DNA of 64,000 nt from Saccharothrix luteola (GCF_020859565.1 NZ_JAJHUO010000006.1:300164-364163), one strand, 5' to 3'. Counted from the first letter of the stretch, positions 17,478-27,512 are shown. The notes: generated by a model from the sequence alone, not told the origin. Translations and numbers: made by a program.

Positions 17478-17904
17478 GCAGGTGGTCCACCAAGTGGTCC
17501 AGGGCGGCCAGGGCGCGGACCACGTCGGCGCGCTCGCCCGGTTCCAGCTTGTCCAGCGCCGACCCGATGCGCTTCTCGTGCGCGGCCTGCCAGACGGCCA
17601 GCTGCTCGTGACCCTGCGGTGTCACGGAGAGCCGGGCCACGCGGCGGTCGCTGGGGTCGCCGCCCCGTTCGACCAGACCGTTCTCGATCAGCTGGCCGAC
17701 GAGCCCGCTGACCGTGTTCGGCGCCAGCCGCAACTCGGCCGCGAGGTCGCCCACGCGCATCGGGGGGCGCTCGGCGAGCGTCTGGAGCAACTCGACCTGC
17801 GCCATCGGCAGGGAGTCCCACGGCCATTCCGACCGGATGCTCGTGCGCAGTGCCCGGCGGAGCCTCGTGACCACGTCGGTGAGCGAGCGTGCCTCGTCTG
17901 ACAT
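17467..17904 (-). CDS. MarR family transcriptional regulator
   Basis: 145 residues from ATG 17904 ([19 protein letters not shown]). The frame continues upstream to 17994 but runs into the divergent gene. The winged HTH reads [51 protein letters not shown], with the conserved DxR wing. It heads an operon with two crcB genes and is divergent from an MFS exporter 53 bp away. Regulation of that exporter is the simplest inference. Confidence 0.9.
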   Translation of the reverse strand: MSDEARSLTDVVTRLRRALRTSIRSEWPWDSLPMAQVELLQTLAERPPMRVGDLAAELRLAPNTVSGLVGQLIENGLVERGGDPSDRRVARLSVTPQGHEQLAVWQAAHEKRIGSALDKLEPGERADVVRALAALDHLVDHLRAH

Positions 17905-17927
17905 GCGCGAATGGTACTGGGTCGCGA

Positions 17928-17957
17928 TATGTCGGATACCGAGATAGTCTGGGCACG
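17928..17957 (+). promoter_or_regulatory. MarR operator candidate overlapping a leaderless -10 of the MFS gene
   Basis: TATGTCGG-ATA-CCGAGATA (17928-17946) is an imperfect palindrome (7 of 8 positions) with perfect core TCGG-ATA-CCGA. It overlaps TAGTCT (17945-17950), which sits exactly 7 nt before the MFS ATG. That is the spacing of leaderless actinobacterial promoters. Binding would block both directions of the 53-bp intergenic region. Confidence 0.6.
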
Positions 17958-19238
17958 ATGAATCGCACGTTGCACTGGTTCGTCGCGGAATCACCTCGCC
18001 CGCGGCGGGTCGCGACCTGGGCCGGTGCGCCTTGGCTGGCCGTGGCGACGGTGTGCCTCGGCGCGTTCCTCGGCCAGTTCGACGCGAGCGTTGTCACACT
18101 CGCCCTGCCCGCATTGCGGGACGATTTCGGCGCGTCACCCGAGTGGGTGTCGCTGGCGTACCTGTTGACGCTGGCCGCGTTCGTCGCGCCGATCGGGAAG
18201 TGGTCGGACCGGCGGGGCCGCAAACTCGTGTACCTGTACGGGTTCGTGGTGTTCACCGGCGCTTCGGTGGCGTGCGCGTTGTCCCGGGACCTGGACGTGC
18301 TGATCGCGTTCCGGGTCGTGCAGGCGTTGGGCGCGGCGATGTTGCAGGCCAACAGCGTGGCGCTGGTGGCGGCGGCCGTGCCGCGCGACCGGGTGCGCGC
18401 GGCGTTGGGCGTGCAGGCGACCGCGCAGGCGTTGGGGCTCGCGCTCGGCCCGACGGTCGGCGGCCTGCTGGTCGAGGCGTTCGGGTGGCAGTGGGTGTTC
18501 CTGGTCAACGTGCCGGTCGGCGTCGTCGCCCTGGTCGCGGGCCACTTCCTGCTGCCGCGCACGCGTGAGCGCGGCAGCGGTCCGGTCGACGGGATCGCCG
18601 TCGTGCTGCTCGCCACGGCCACCACGGCGTTGCTGCTCGTGCTGTCCGGCGCGAACCCGTTGCTGCTGGTGCTCGCGCTGCCGGCGGGCGCGGGCTACGT
18701 GTGGCGGGAACCGCTGGTGCGCCGGGTCAAGGGCGGCCTGTTCGGCGCGACGTGCGGGTACCTGGTGCTGTTCGGACCGCTGGTCCTGGTGCCGTTCACG
18801 TCCGACCGCGGCCCGTTGGCGACGGGCTTGCTGCTCACCGCCCTGCCGGTCGGGTTCGCGCTCGGCGCGGCGCTGCCGTGGCGCGTGCCGCGAGGGGGCG
18901 CGGCACTGTCCACAGTGGCCTGCGGGGTGCTCGCCTGGCACGTGCACCCGATCGCCCTGGTCGCGTTGGGCCTCGGGCTCGGCCTCTTCATCCCGGCCAA
19001 CAACGCGGCCGTGCTCGGCGCCCTCCCCCGGGGTGACGCCGGGTCCGGCGGTGGCCTGGTGAACCTCGCCCGCGCGCTCGGCACCGCGCTCGGCGTGGCG
19101 GTCCCGCTCTTCGTTCACGCGCACTGGGGACCGCGGGTGGCGTTCGGGACACTGGCGGTGATCGTTCTGATGATCATTTGTACGCCGATCGGGGACAAGC
19201 TGCCCCGTCTCCGCCCACGGGTTCCGCCGCGACAGTAA
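17958..19238 (+). CDS. MFS drug/proton antiporter (DHA2-like)
   Basis: 426 residues from ATG 17958, chosen because TAGTCT lies 7 nt upstream and no ribosome site precedes it. An upstream in-frame start would run into marR. The motifs are GQFDASVVTLALPALRDDFG (TM1, typical of DHA2), PIGKWSDRRGRKLVYLYG (MFS motif A) and LGPTVGGLLVEAFGWQWVFLVNVPVG (motif C). I count about 12-14 helices. The protein is short for a 14-helix member. Divergent from marR; the substrate is unknown. Confidence 0.85.
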   Translation: MNRTLHWFVAESPRPRRVATWAGAPWLAVATVCLGAFLGQFDASVVTLALPALRDDFGASPEWVSLAYLLTLAAFVAPIGKWSDRRGRKLVYLYGFVVFTGASVACALSRDLDVLIAFRVVQALGAAMLQANSVALVAAAVPRDRVRAALGVQATAQALGLALGPTVGGLLVEAFGWQWVFLVNVPVGVVALVAGHFLLPRTRERGSGPVDGIAVVLLATATTALLLVLSGANPLLLVLALPAGAGYVWREPLVRRVKGGLFGATCGYLVLFGPLVLVPFTSDRGPLATGLLLTALPVGFALGAALPWRVPRGGAALSTVACGVLAWHVHPIALVALGLGLGLFIPANNAAVLGALPRGDAGSGGGLVNLARALGTALGVAVPLFVHAHWGPRVAFGTLAVIVLMIICTPIGDKLPRLRPRVPPRQ

Positions 19239-19292
19239 TCTCGCCCCGGTGGGGCGAGAGCTCGGGCTGGCACACACACGGGTGAGGACGAG

Positions 19293-20099
19293 GTGGCGGA
19301 TCGGCTGAGCTGGGTCCCCGACGACGTGAACACCGGGCTGCCCAGCGCCGCACGGCTCTACGACTACCTGCTCGGCGGCGGGCACAACTTCGCGGCCGAC
19401 CGCGAGCTCGCGGAGCAGTTCCTCCGCGCACAGCCCAACGCCCGCACCATCGCCCGCCTCAACCGCGCGTTCCTGCGCCGGGCCGTGCTGCACCTGGTCG
19501 ACGCGGGCGTGCGGCAGTTCCTCGACCTCGGCTCCGGCATCCCGACCGTCGGCAACGTGCACGAGGTCGCGCGCAAGGTCGCGCCCGAGTCGCGCGTGGT
19601 GTACGTGGACTTCGAGGACGTCGCCGTCGCGCACAGCCGGATGATCCTGGCCGACGACGACCGGTCCGCCATCCTGCACCAGGACCTGACCGAGCCGGAC
19701 GCGGTGCTGGCGGACGTCCGCGACACCGGCCTGATCGACTTCGCCGAGCCGGTCGGCGTGCTCGCCGTCGGGATGTTCCACTTCGTGCCGCCCGAGCGCG
19801 ACCCGGCCGGCGTGGTCGCCGCGTACCGCGACGCCGTGCCGCCGGGCAGCCACCTCGCCCTCTCCCAGTTCACCTACGACCTGCAACCCGAGGCGATGGC
19901 CCGCGTCGTGGCCGTGATGCGCGACAGCCCGGACCCGATGTTCCCCCGCACCCACGCCGAGATCACCGCCCTGTTCGACGGCTTCGAGCTGGTCGAGCCG
20001 GGCGTGGTCCCGCTGCCGCGGTGGCGGCCGGAGGAAGGCTCCGTCGAGGAGGACGCCGACCGGGCGGGGATCTTCGCCGGGGTGGGGCGCAAGGAGTGA
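19293..20099 (+). CDS. SAM-dependent methyltransferase, Methyltransf_19 (DUF574)
   Basis: 268 residues from GTG 19293. The N-terminal signature NTGLPSAARLYDYLLGGGHNFAADRELAEQ, followed by RAFLRRAV and the SAM-binding loop FLDLGSGIPTVGNVHEVA, are diagnostic of this large actinobacterial family, which is abundant in Streptomyces and Pseudonocardiaceae. The substrate is unknown. The gene ends 6 bp before a GGDEF-protein gene, so the two are probably cotranscribed. Confidence 0.9.
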   Translation: MADRLSWVPDDVNTGLPSAARLYDYLLGGGHNFAADRELAEQFLRAQPNARTIARLNRAFLRRAVLHLVDAGVRQFLDLGSGIPTVGNVHEVARKVAPESRVVYVDFEDVAVAHSRMILADDDRSAILHQDLTEPDAVLADVRDTGLIDFAEPVGVLAVGMFHFVPPERDPAGVVAAYRDAVPPGSHLALSQFTYDLQPEAMARVVAVMRDSPDPMFPRTHAEITALFDGFELVEPGVVPLPRWRPEEGSVEEDADRAGIFAGVGRKE

Positions 20100-20105
20100 G
20101 CGGAC

Positions 20106-22178
20106 ATGTCGCCACACGCCGGTAGCCGGCGGCAGGACGTCGCGCGCGAGTGGATGCGGGCGGTCTACCCCACCGCGTACGTGCCGATGTCGCCGGTCGA
20201 GATCGAGCTGTACCTGCTCGAACTCGTCGACGTGATCGCCGACGCGGTCCAGGCCGAGCCGTTCGCCGCCGACCCGGTCGCCGTGGTCGGCCAACGGCTG
20301 GTCGAGGCGCACTTCACCGGCCCGGAGACGTTGCAGCGCACGGTGGACGTGCTCGGGCACGCCCTGCTGTTCAGCCCCGAGCTGCGGGACGTGCCGCGGC
20401 TGGCGGAGAAGGTCATCGCCATCCTGGGCAGCGTGAGCGCCGGCTTCGCCACCGCGATGCGGCTGGACGCGCTGGACCAGCAGGAAGAGGTCAAGCTCGC
20501 GCTCATGGCGGCCAAGCTGCGCGTCGAACGCGTGCTCGAGGCCAGCGAGGCCAGGTTCCGCGAGGTGTTCGACGCCTCCGCGTTCGGCATCGTGATCACC
20601 GACCTGCGCGGCCGGTGCGTCGAGGTGAACCAGGCGCTGGCCGAGATGATCGGCCGCGACCGCGGTGAGCTGACCGGGCGGCGGCTGGTCGAGCTGTTCG
20701 ACCCGGCCGACGCCGAGGCGCTGGAGGCCAAGTACCAGGCGGTCGGTGACGGCCGGGTGGCGCGGATGCGCGAGCAGCGACGGCTGCTGCGCGAGGACGG
20801 CGAGCCGGTGTGGGTGCACCTGGCGGTGTCGTCGCTGCGCGACGCGGACGGCGAGCCCGCGTACCACGTGACCATGGTCGAGGACGTCAGCGAGCTGCAC
20901 CTGCTGCGGAAGAACCTGGACTTCCAGCTGCTGCACGACTCGCTCACCGGCCTGTCCAACCGGCACCGCTTCGCCACCCGGCTGGAGGCGCTGCACGGCA
21001 CGTCACGGGGCGGGATCACGCTCTACCACCTCGGATTGGACGCGTTCGCGCTGGTGAACAACGGCCTCGGCCACGCGTTCGGCGACCGGCTGCTCACCGA
21101 GGTCGGCCACCGGCTCGAAGCCATGCTCGAGGACGACGTCGCGCTGGTCGCCCGGATCGGCGGCGACGAGTTCGGCATCGTGGTGGACAACTCGCCGACC
21201 ACGCCGAGCGTGCCCGACATGGTCGACCGGATCAACGAGGCGCTGCGCCGGCCGATGGAGGACGGCGTCGCCCTGTCCGCGTCCATCGGCGTGGTCGACC
21301 GGCCACCCGCCGGGTGGGACGTCGCGGAGATCCTGCGCGCGGGCGACACGACCCTGCGCCGGGCCAAGAAGTGCGGCAAGCGGCAGTGGCTGCCCTACGA
21401 CAAGCACGCCGACCAGGCGTTGCGGGAACGGCACGCGCGGGCCGCGCGGATGCCCGGCGCGTTGGCCGAGCAGGAGCTGGAGGTCGAGTACCAGCCGGTC
21501 CTCGACCTGGTCGACGGGCGGGTGCTCGGGCACGTGGCCCGGCTGCGCTGGGACGAGGTCGGGCACGACGAGTGCGTCGCCCTGGCCGAGGAGACCGGGC
21601 TGTCGCCGGCGCTCGGCCAGTGGGCGCTGCACGAGGCCGCGGTCGCCGCGGTCGGAGCTTCCACGCCGGACTCCACCGCGTCGGATTCTTTCGGGCACCT
21701 GTACTTCGAGCTCTCCCCGATGCAGTCCCGCGACGAGGACCTGGTGCGCACGGTGAAGCGGACGTTGGACGCGACCGGCCTGCCCTCGTCCCGGCTGAGG
21801 ATCTTCCTGGACACGCGGTCGATGCTCGACGGCATGGGCGAGGACAACGCGCAGGTGCTGCGGGACAACGGGATCTCCACCGGGCTGACCCGGTTCAACG
21901 GCGGGCAGGCCGAGCTGTCGCTGCTCGACGAGCTGCCGGTGGACGCGCTGGTCCTCGACCCGTCGGTGGTCGGCAGGCTCGCCGACCGGCCGGAGTCGTT
22001 CCTGCACACCGCGGTGGAGCGGATGGTCGCGCTGATCCGGGAGGCCGGGGTGTCGGTGCTGGTGCCGGACCTCGCCACGGCGGAACAGGCGGCGTGGTGG
22101 ACGCGGGTCGAGGTGGACGCCGCGTACGGCGACCACCTCGCGCCCGCCGTGCCGTCCTACGAGCTGTCCGGCGCCTAG
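20106..22178 (+). CDS. PAS-GGDEF-EAL protein with intact GGDEF and degenerate EAL
   Basis: 690 residues, cytoplasmic. An N-terminal helical domain (1-145) is followed by PAS (about 146-265) and a diguanylate cyclase domain with intact RIGGDEF (352-356). The cyclase has no RxxD inhibitory site five residues before the motif. The C-terminal EAL-type domain starts at EYQPVLDLVDGRVLG, but the EAL tripeptide is replaced (V477-A478-R479). The metal-binding DDFGTG region is also gone (GISTGLTRFNG). The protein can therefore make c-di-GMP but probably cannot hydrolyse it, and the EAL fold may be a sensor. In streptomycetes c-di-GMP controls sporulation through BldD. The stop overlaps the convergent pntB stop by 4 bp. 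Confidence 0.9.
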   Translation: MSPHAGSRRQDVAREWMRAVYPTAYVPMSPVEIELYLLELVDVIADAVQAEPFAADPVAVVGQRLVEAHFTGPETLQRTVDVLGHALLFSPELRDVPRLAEKVIAILGSVSAGFATAMRLDALDQQEEVKLALMAAKLRVERVLEASEARFREVFDASAFGIVITDLRGRCVEVNQALAEMIGRDRGELTGRRLVELFDPADAEALEAKYQAVGDGRVARMREQRRLLREDGEPVWVHLAVSSLRDADGEPAYHVTMVEDVSELHLLRKNLDFQLLHDSLTGLSNRHRFATRLEALHGTSRGGITLYHLGLDAFALVNNGLGHAFGDRLLTEVGHRLEAMLEDDVALVARIGGDEFGIVVDNSPTTPSVPDMVDRINEALRRPMEDGVALSASIGVVDRPPAGWDVAEILRAGDTTLRRAKKCGKRQWLPYDKHADQALRERHARAARMPGALAEQELEVEYQPVLDLVDGRVLGHVARLRWDEVGHDECVALAEETGLSPALGQWALHEAAVAAVGASTPDSTASDSFGHLYFELSPMQSRDEDLVRTVKRTLDATGLPSSRLRIFLDTRSMLDGMGEDNAQVLRDNGISTGLTRFNGGQAELSLLDELPVDALVLDPSVVGRLADRPESFLHTAVERMVALIREAGVSVLVPDLATAEQAAWWTRVEVDAAYGDHLAPAVPSYELSGA

Positions 22179-23538
22179 ACGTGCTTCACCGCGGCCAGCA
22201 GCTTGGTCAGCGACTCCTTCGCGTCGCCGAACAGCATGGTGGTCTTCGGGTTGTAGAGCAGGCTGTTGTCCACGCCCGCGAAGCCGGGTCGCATCGAGCG
22301 CTTCATGAACACCACGGCCTTCGCCCGGTCCACGTCGAAGATCGGCATGCCGTAGATCGGGCTGCTCGGCTCGTCCCGCGCGCCGGGGTTGACCACGTCG
22401 TTCGCGCCGACCACGAGCACCACGTCGACGCTGCCGATGCCGGGGTTGACGTCGTCGAGCTCCTTGAGGTGCTCGTAGGGCACGTCCGCCTCGGCGAGCA
22501 GCACGTTCATGTGGCCCGGCATCCGGCCCGCGACCGGGTGGATGCCGTAGTGCACGGTGACGCCGCGCTGTTCCAGCACCTGCGCCAGTTCCCGCGCCGC
22601 GTGCTGGCCCTGCGCCACGGCCAGGCCGTAACCGGGGACCACCAGCACGGAGTGCGCGTAGCCGAGCATGATCGCCACGTCGTCCACCGTGCCGGAGCGC
22701 ACGGTGCGCTGCTCGTCGGTCACCGCGGCCGTCGAGGTCGGCTTGAACGCGCCGAACAGGATGTTGGTCAGCGGCCTGCCCATGGCCTGGGCCATCAGCC
22801 GGGTCAGGATCGTGCCGGACGCGCCGACGAGCGTGCCCGCGACGATCAGCAGGGTGTTGGCCAGCACGTAGCCGGACGCGGCGACGGCCAGGCCGGTGAA
22901 CGCGTTGAGCAGCGAGATCGCGATCGGCACGTCCGCGCCGCCCACCGGCAGCACGAACAGCACGCCGAGCGCGAGACCCGCCAGCGCCAGCAGCACCAGC
23001 AGCACGCCGTTCCCGGTCAGCACGACCAGTAGCGCGAGCAGCGCGCTCACCGCCGCCGCACCGATGCCGAGCAGCTGACCCGCGGGCAGCAGCACCGGCC
23101 GGGTGGTCATGATCTCCTGGAGCTTCAGGAACGTGACCACGCTGCCGGAGAAGCTGACCGAACCGATCAGCACGGTGAGCACGGTGAAGACCTGGAACAG
23201 CACCGAGCCGTGCGGCACGGCCAGGAACTCGGTCAACGCCACCAGCGCCGCCGCCGCGCCGCCGACGCCGTTGAACAGCGCCACCATCTGCGGGATGGCG
23301 GTCATCTTCACCGACCGCGCCGCCGGGATGCCCACCACCACGCCCGCGACCACGGCGATCACGATCAGCAGCCCGTTGTGCACCGCGCCGTGCGCGTACG
23401 CCGTGACCACGGCCAGCGCCATGCCCGCCGCGCCGACGAGGTTGCCCGCGCGGGCGTACTTCGGCGTGCTCAGGCCCTTGAGCGCCAGCACGAAGCACAG
23501 CGCGGCGACCAGGTACGCGAGCTGGACCCAGGTGGGGC

Positions 23539-23542
<4 letters not shown>
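22175..23542 (-). CDS. pntB: NAD(P) transhydrogenase subunit beta
   Basis: 455 residues. An N-terminal membrane domain of about nine helices is followed by the NADP(H)-binding dIII domain with VPGYGLAVAQGQHAARELAQVL, the GASDV-like VVGANDVVNPGARD and a C-terminal YNPKTTMLFGDAKESL. It is the last gene of the operon, and its start overlaps the stop of the upstream pntAb. It couples hydride transfer between NADH and NADP+ to the proton gradient and so supplies NADPH. Confidence 0.96.
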
Positions 23543-23858
<316 letters not shown>

Positions 23859-23862
<4 letters not shown>

Positions 23863-24956
23863 GGCAGCTCCCTCCTCAGCTCGCCCGCGTGCGTGAGGCA
23901 GCAGCCGGCCAGCACCTCGTCGGTGAGGTCCGGCACGACCTGGCCGTCCTTGGTCATCATCAGCAGCAGGTTGGCCACGTTGCGCGCGTACAGCCTGCTG
24001 GCGTGCACGGGCATGCCGCTCGGCATGTTCCGCGCGCCGTAGACGAGCACCTCGCCGACCCAGGTCTCCTCGCCCGGGCTGCTGGCGGTGACGTTGCCGC
24101 CGGACTCGGCGGCCAGGTCGACCACCACGGAGCCGGGCGCCATCGCCTTGAGCATGTCGTTGGTGACCAGCACGGGCGCCTTGCGGCCGGGGATGGCGGC
24201 GGTGGAGATCACCACGTCGGAGGCGGCGACCCGTTCCGCGATCAGCTCGCGCTGGCGTTCCAGGAACGTCTCCGACTGCGCTTGCGCGTACACGCCCTGC
24301 TGCGTTTCGAGGTCCAGTTCGAGGAACCGCGCGCCGAGGCTCTTGACCTCGTCCTTGGCCGCCGCGCGCACGTCGTAGGCCTCGACCACGGCGCCGAGGC
24401 GTCGTGCGGTGGCGATGGCCTGCAACCCGGCCACGCCCGCGCCGAGGACGAGCACCTTGGCGGGCGGGATGGTGCCCGCCGCCGTGGTGAACATCGGCAG
24501 GAACTTCGGCAGCCGGTTGGCCGCCTCCATCACGGCGCGGTACCCCGCGACCAGGGCCTGCGACGACAGGGCGTCCGCGGACTGCGCCCTGGTCACGCGG
24601 GGTAGCAGGTCGAGGCTGAACGCCGTGACCTTGTTGGCCTTGAGCACCTCGATGAGCTCAGGCTCGCTGTTGGGTTGCAGGAAGCTGATCGTGATGTCGC
24701 CCTCGCGGAGGGCGGCGGCCTGCTCGGGTGTCGGTGGTTGGACGGAGACGATCACGTCGGACCGCCCGGCCGGGTGGTCGGCGATGACGTTCGCACCGGC
24801 TGCGCGGTAGGCGGCGTCCGAGGCGTGGGCGTGTCTGCCCGCTCCGGCTTGCACGTCCACCGTGAGTCCGGCACCGATCAGCGTGGTCACCGTTTCCGGT
24901 AGACCGGCTACGCGGCGCTCGGCGGGCCGCGCCTCGAGGGGTATGCCCACTCTCAC
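23859..24956 (-). CDS. pntAa: NAD(P) transhydrogenase subunit alpha, part 1 (soluble)
   Basis: 365 residues related to alanine dehydrogenase. The N-terminus MRVGIPLEARPAERRVAGLPETV is followed by the NAD-binding VLVLGAGVAGLQAIATARRLGAVVEAYDVR and by ISTAAIPGRKAPVLV. It is the first gene of the pntAa-pntAb-pntB operon. The 24957-25047 spacer upstream contains an A/T-rich segment (AACGTTAACCGTACATACG, 25009-25027) that probably holds the promoter. Confidence 0.96.
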
Positions 24957-25047
24957 GGAGAGTCACCCTAGACCGGTGATGGTGATCTACGCCACAAATG
25001 AACTTCAACGTTAACCGTACATACGTCTTGCTGAGACTTCCCGCCGC

Positions 25048-26208
25048 TCAGTGGATCACCGGGCAGACGCCCTCGGTGTCGCCGGGGAAGAAGTTCGGCA
25101 CCAGCTCGCGCTTGTCGTAGTACCGGTGGAAGACGCTGGTGATCCCGCTCGACATCGGCGGCACGATCCACGTCCAGTCCGCCGGGCACGAGCGGCCCGC
25201 CTCCTCCTCCTTCTTGATGTGGGTGAGGAACCGGTCCGACTCGGTGTGGTGGTCGGTGATGGTCACGCCCGCCTCCGCGAACGAGTGCAGCACCGCGCGG
25301 TTCAGCTCGACCAGCACCCGGTCCTGCCACAGCGTCCGCACCGACGAGGTGTCCAGGCCCATCCGCTTGCCCAGGTAGGGCAGCAGGTCGTACCGGTCGG
25401 CGTCGGCGAAGTTGCGGGCGCCGATCTCGGTGCCCATGTACCAGCCGTTGAACGGCGCGGCCGGGTAGTCGATCCCGCCGATGCGCAGCCGCATGTTGCT
25501 GATCGCGGGCACGGCGTGCCAGCGCAGCCCGAGGTCGGCCAGCCACGGCAGCTCGGGGTGCCCGATCGGCACCTCCAGCACCGCGTCGGGCGGCAGTTCG
25601 ACCATGGCCGGCTCGGCGTCCTCCCGTTCCACGATCAGCGGCAGCACGTCGAACGGCCCCCTCCGGGCGGGCGGGCGCCAGCCCAGGCCGATCGCCTTCT
25701 CGGTCAGCTCGGCGTTGCGCCGGTCGCCCAGCACGCCGCCGTCCGAGCCGACGTAGCCCGCGTACCGGACCAGCTGCTCGTTGCGGATCCTCGGCGCGGG
25801 CCGGCCGGGGTCGTCCGGCGCGAACACGGTGATCACCGGGCGGACCTTGCCGCCGTTGGCGGCGAGCTTGAGGTGCTCGACGCACTCGTCCGCGATCTCC
25901 TTGGGGTCGCGCAGCTCGCGCAGGTCGCGGACCTTGAGGCTGCGCCAGTACAGACGCCCGATACAACGCGCGCTGTTGCGCCACGCCACCCGTGCGCCGA
26001 ACGTCAGCTCGTCGGGGGTGTGGCGGTACGTGCCGGTGGCGGCGACCTCGGCGTGCACCTCGGCGAGGCGGTGTTCGACCGGGCCGAGCTCCGGGTGCTC
26101 CGCGTGGTGCAGTCGGATGAACTCGTCGGCCTCGGCGAGGTCGACGGTGAAGGCGGTGGCGTCGTGCAGGGGAATGGCTTCAGCCGGACACGAGGGGACG
26201 GGGGCCAT
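25048..26208 (-). CDS. nos: Bacterial nitric oxide synthase oxygenase
   Basis: 386 residues from ATG 26208; the frame stays open to a TTG at 26277, but that extension does not look like NOS. Heme thiolate Cys82 lies in AWRNSARCIGRLYW. The substrate-binding NGWYMGTEIG, HHTESDRFLTHIKKEEEAGR and the C-terminal WTWIVPPMSSG are present, as in Bacillus and Streptomyces enzymes. There is no reductase domain, so electrons must come from host flavoproteins. It makes NO from arginine. No txtE-like nitrating P450 is adjacent; the nearest P450 is 5 kb away and lacks evident linkage. Two palindromes lie in the upstream region. Confidence 0.95.
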   Translation of the reverse strand: MAPVPSCPAEAIPLHDATAFTVDLAEADEFIRLHHAEHPELGPVEHRLAEVHAEVAATGTYRHTPDELTFGARVAWRNSARCIGRLYWRSLKVRDLRELRDPKEIADECVEHLKLAANGGKVRPVITVFAPDDPGRPAPRIRNEQLVRYAGYVGSDGGVLGDRRNAELTEKAIGLGWRPPARRGPFDVLPLIVEREDAEPAMVELPPDAVLEVPIGHPELPWLADLGLRWHAVPAISNMRLRIGGIDYPAAPFNGWYMGTEIGARNFADADRYDLLPYLGKRMGLDTSSVRTLWQDRVLVELNRAVLHSFAEAGVTITDHHTESDRFLTHIKKEEEAGRSCPADWTWIVPPMSSGITSVFHRYYDKRELVPNFFPGDTEGVCPVIH

Positions 26209-26274
26209 GGCGGGACACCGTAGTTGCCCTTTCGTGATTGCCGCACCGCCGTGCCGGGCACCGAGGGGGTGCGA

Positions 26275-26287
26275 CAACGGACCGTTG
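26275..26287. promoter_or_regulatory. 13-bp palindrome CAACGG-A-CCGTTG upstream of nos
   Basis: A perfect inverted repeat around a single central A, 67-79 bp upstream of the nos ATG. That is close enough to the expected promoter to be an operator. The regulator is unknown. Confidence 0.5.
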
Positions 26288-26382
26288 ATGCCACAGAGTA
26301 GTGCTTGATCGCGCAGAAGTGTGACACATCCTGCGAAAACGAGTGATATTCGATCGTTATCCGCGCGAATCGCGCCGGTTAC

Positions 26383-26400
26383 CTGTGATTTACCTCACAG
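26383..26400. promoter_or_regulatory. CRP-like site CTGTGA-N6-TCACAG upstream of nos
   Basis: A perfect 18-bp palindrome in every arm position, matching the CRP/FNR-superfamily consensus TGTGA-N6-TCACA. It lies 175-192 bp upstream of nos and 9 bp past the monooxygenase stop. Actinobacterial Crp/GlxR proteins bind this consensus. It may act as a distal activator or repressor site for nos. Confidence 0.6.
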
Positions 26401-26408
26401 CATCGTTG

Positions 26409-27512
26409 TCACCTATCGGGTGACAAAGACGGTGGTGCCCACGCGAGGAACTTCGCCATCCCGCGCAGGCCGACCGACGCCGGGACCGCGCGCATCGCTG
26501 CGTCGCGCACCGTCACGGCCACCGGGTTGCGCACCTTGTGCCCGACCCGCCCGAGCATCCGCGACGCCCTCGCCATCGACTGCGTGCGCGGCCGGCGTCG
26601 GCGGTCGTAGTCGGCGAGCGCGGTCGGCACGTCCTCGGCGCGGGCGCACGCGGCGGCCAGCACCACCGCGTCCTCGATCGCCATGCACGCGCCTTGTCCC
26701 AGGTAGGGCGTCATCGCGTGGGCGGCGTCGCCGAGCAGCGCCACCCGGCCGCGCACGTAGGTCGGCAGCGGCGTGGCGAGCTCGTGGATGTCGTGCCGCA
26801 GCACGGTGCCCGGCGGCGTGGCGTCCAGCAGGGCCGGGATGGGGTCGTGCCAGCCGGCGACGAGGCGGCGCACCTCGCCCAGCTCGTCGGCCGAACGGCC
26901 ACCGGCGGGCGCGACCGCGGCCGCGTACCAGCAGACCCGGCCGTCACCCAGGGGGAGGACGCCGAACTCCGTGCCGGGACCGAGGGTCTGGCTGAGACCG
27001 AGGTCGAGCGGGAACCGGGCCGTCGTCACGCTCCGCCACGCCGTGGTGCCCGCGTACACCGGCTGGGGCAATGTGGGGAACAGCGCCTGCCGGGCGCGGC
27101 TGCGGATGCCGTCCGCCGCGACCACCAGGTCCGCGTCCAGGTCGTCCAGCGAGTGCACCTCGGTGTCCGTGACCAGGCATTCCGGCGGCAACGCCGACCG
27201 CAGCACCCGGTGCAGGTCCGCCCGGTGCACGGCCACCACGTGGTCTTGGTGCGACGCGTCGACGTGCGTCAGCGTCCGGCCCCTCGGGTCGAGGATGCCA
27301 CCGGGCACGCGGGGCGTGCCGATCCGCCGCACGTCGTCGGCCAGCCCGAGCGCCGCCAGCGCCCGCAGCGCGTTCGGCATCACGCCGACGCCCGCGCCGA
27401 CCTCGCCGAACTCCGCCGCGCGTTCGAGCACCGCGACCTCCCACCCGACCCGTCGCAACGCCACCGCCGCCGTGACACCACCGAGGCCACCGCCCACCAC
27501 GACCGCTTTCAC
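26409..27512 (-). CDS. FAD-dependent monooxygenase (PHBH/salicylate hydroxylase-like)
   Basis: 367 residues from GTG 27512, with AGAAGGAG 6 nt upstream. The much longer open frame reads antisense through the divergent TetR gene and is not coding there. The motifs are VVVGGGLGGVTAAVALRRVGWEV (GxGxxG), ADLVVAADGIRSRAR (DG motif) and VALLGDAAHAMTPYLGQGACMAIEDAVVLA (GD motif), all of the group A flavin hydroxylases. It hydroxylates an aromatic or other small organic substrate using NAD(P)H. The operator upstream overlaps its ribosome site region, so it is the probable target of the divergent TetR. Confidence 0.92.
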   Translation of the reverse strand: MKAVVVGGGLGGVTAAVALRRVGWEVAVLERAAEFGEVGAGVGVMPNALRALAALGLADDVRRIGTPRVPGGILDPRGRTLTHVDASHQDHVVAVHRADLHRVLRSALPPECLVTDTEVHSLDDLDADLVVAADGIRSRARQALFPTLPQPVYAGTTAWRSVTTARFPLDLGLSQTLGPGTEFGVLPLGDGRVCWYAAAVAPAGGRSADELGEVRRLVAGWHDPIPALLDATPPGTVLRHDIHELATPLPTYVRGRVALLGDAAHAMTPYLGQGACMAIEDAVVLAAACARAEDVPTALADYDRRRRPRTQSMARASRMLGRVGHKVRNPVAVTVRDAAMRAVPASVGLRGMAKFLAWAPPSLSPDR

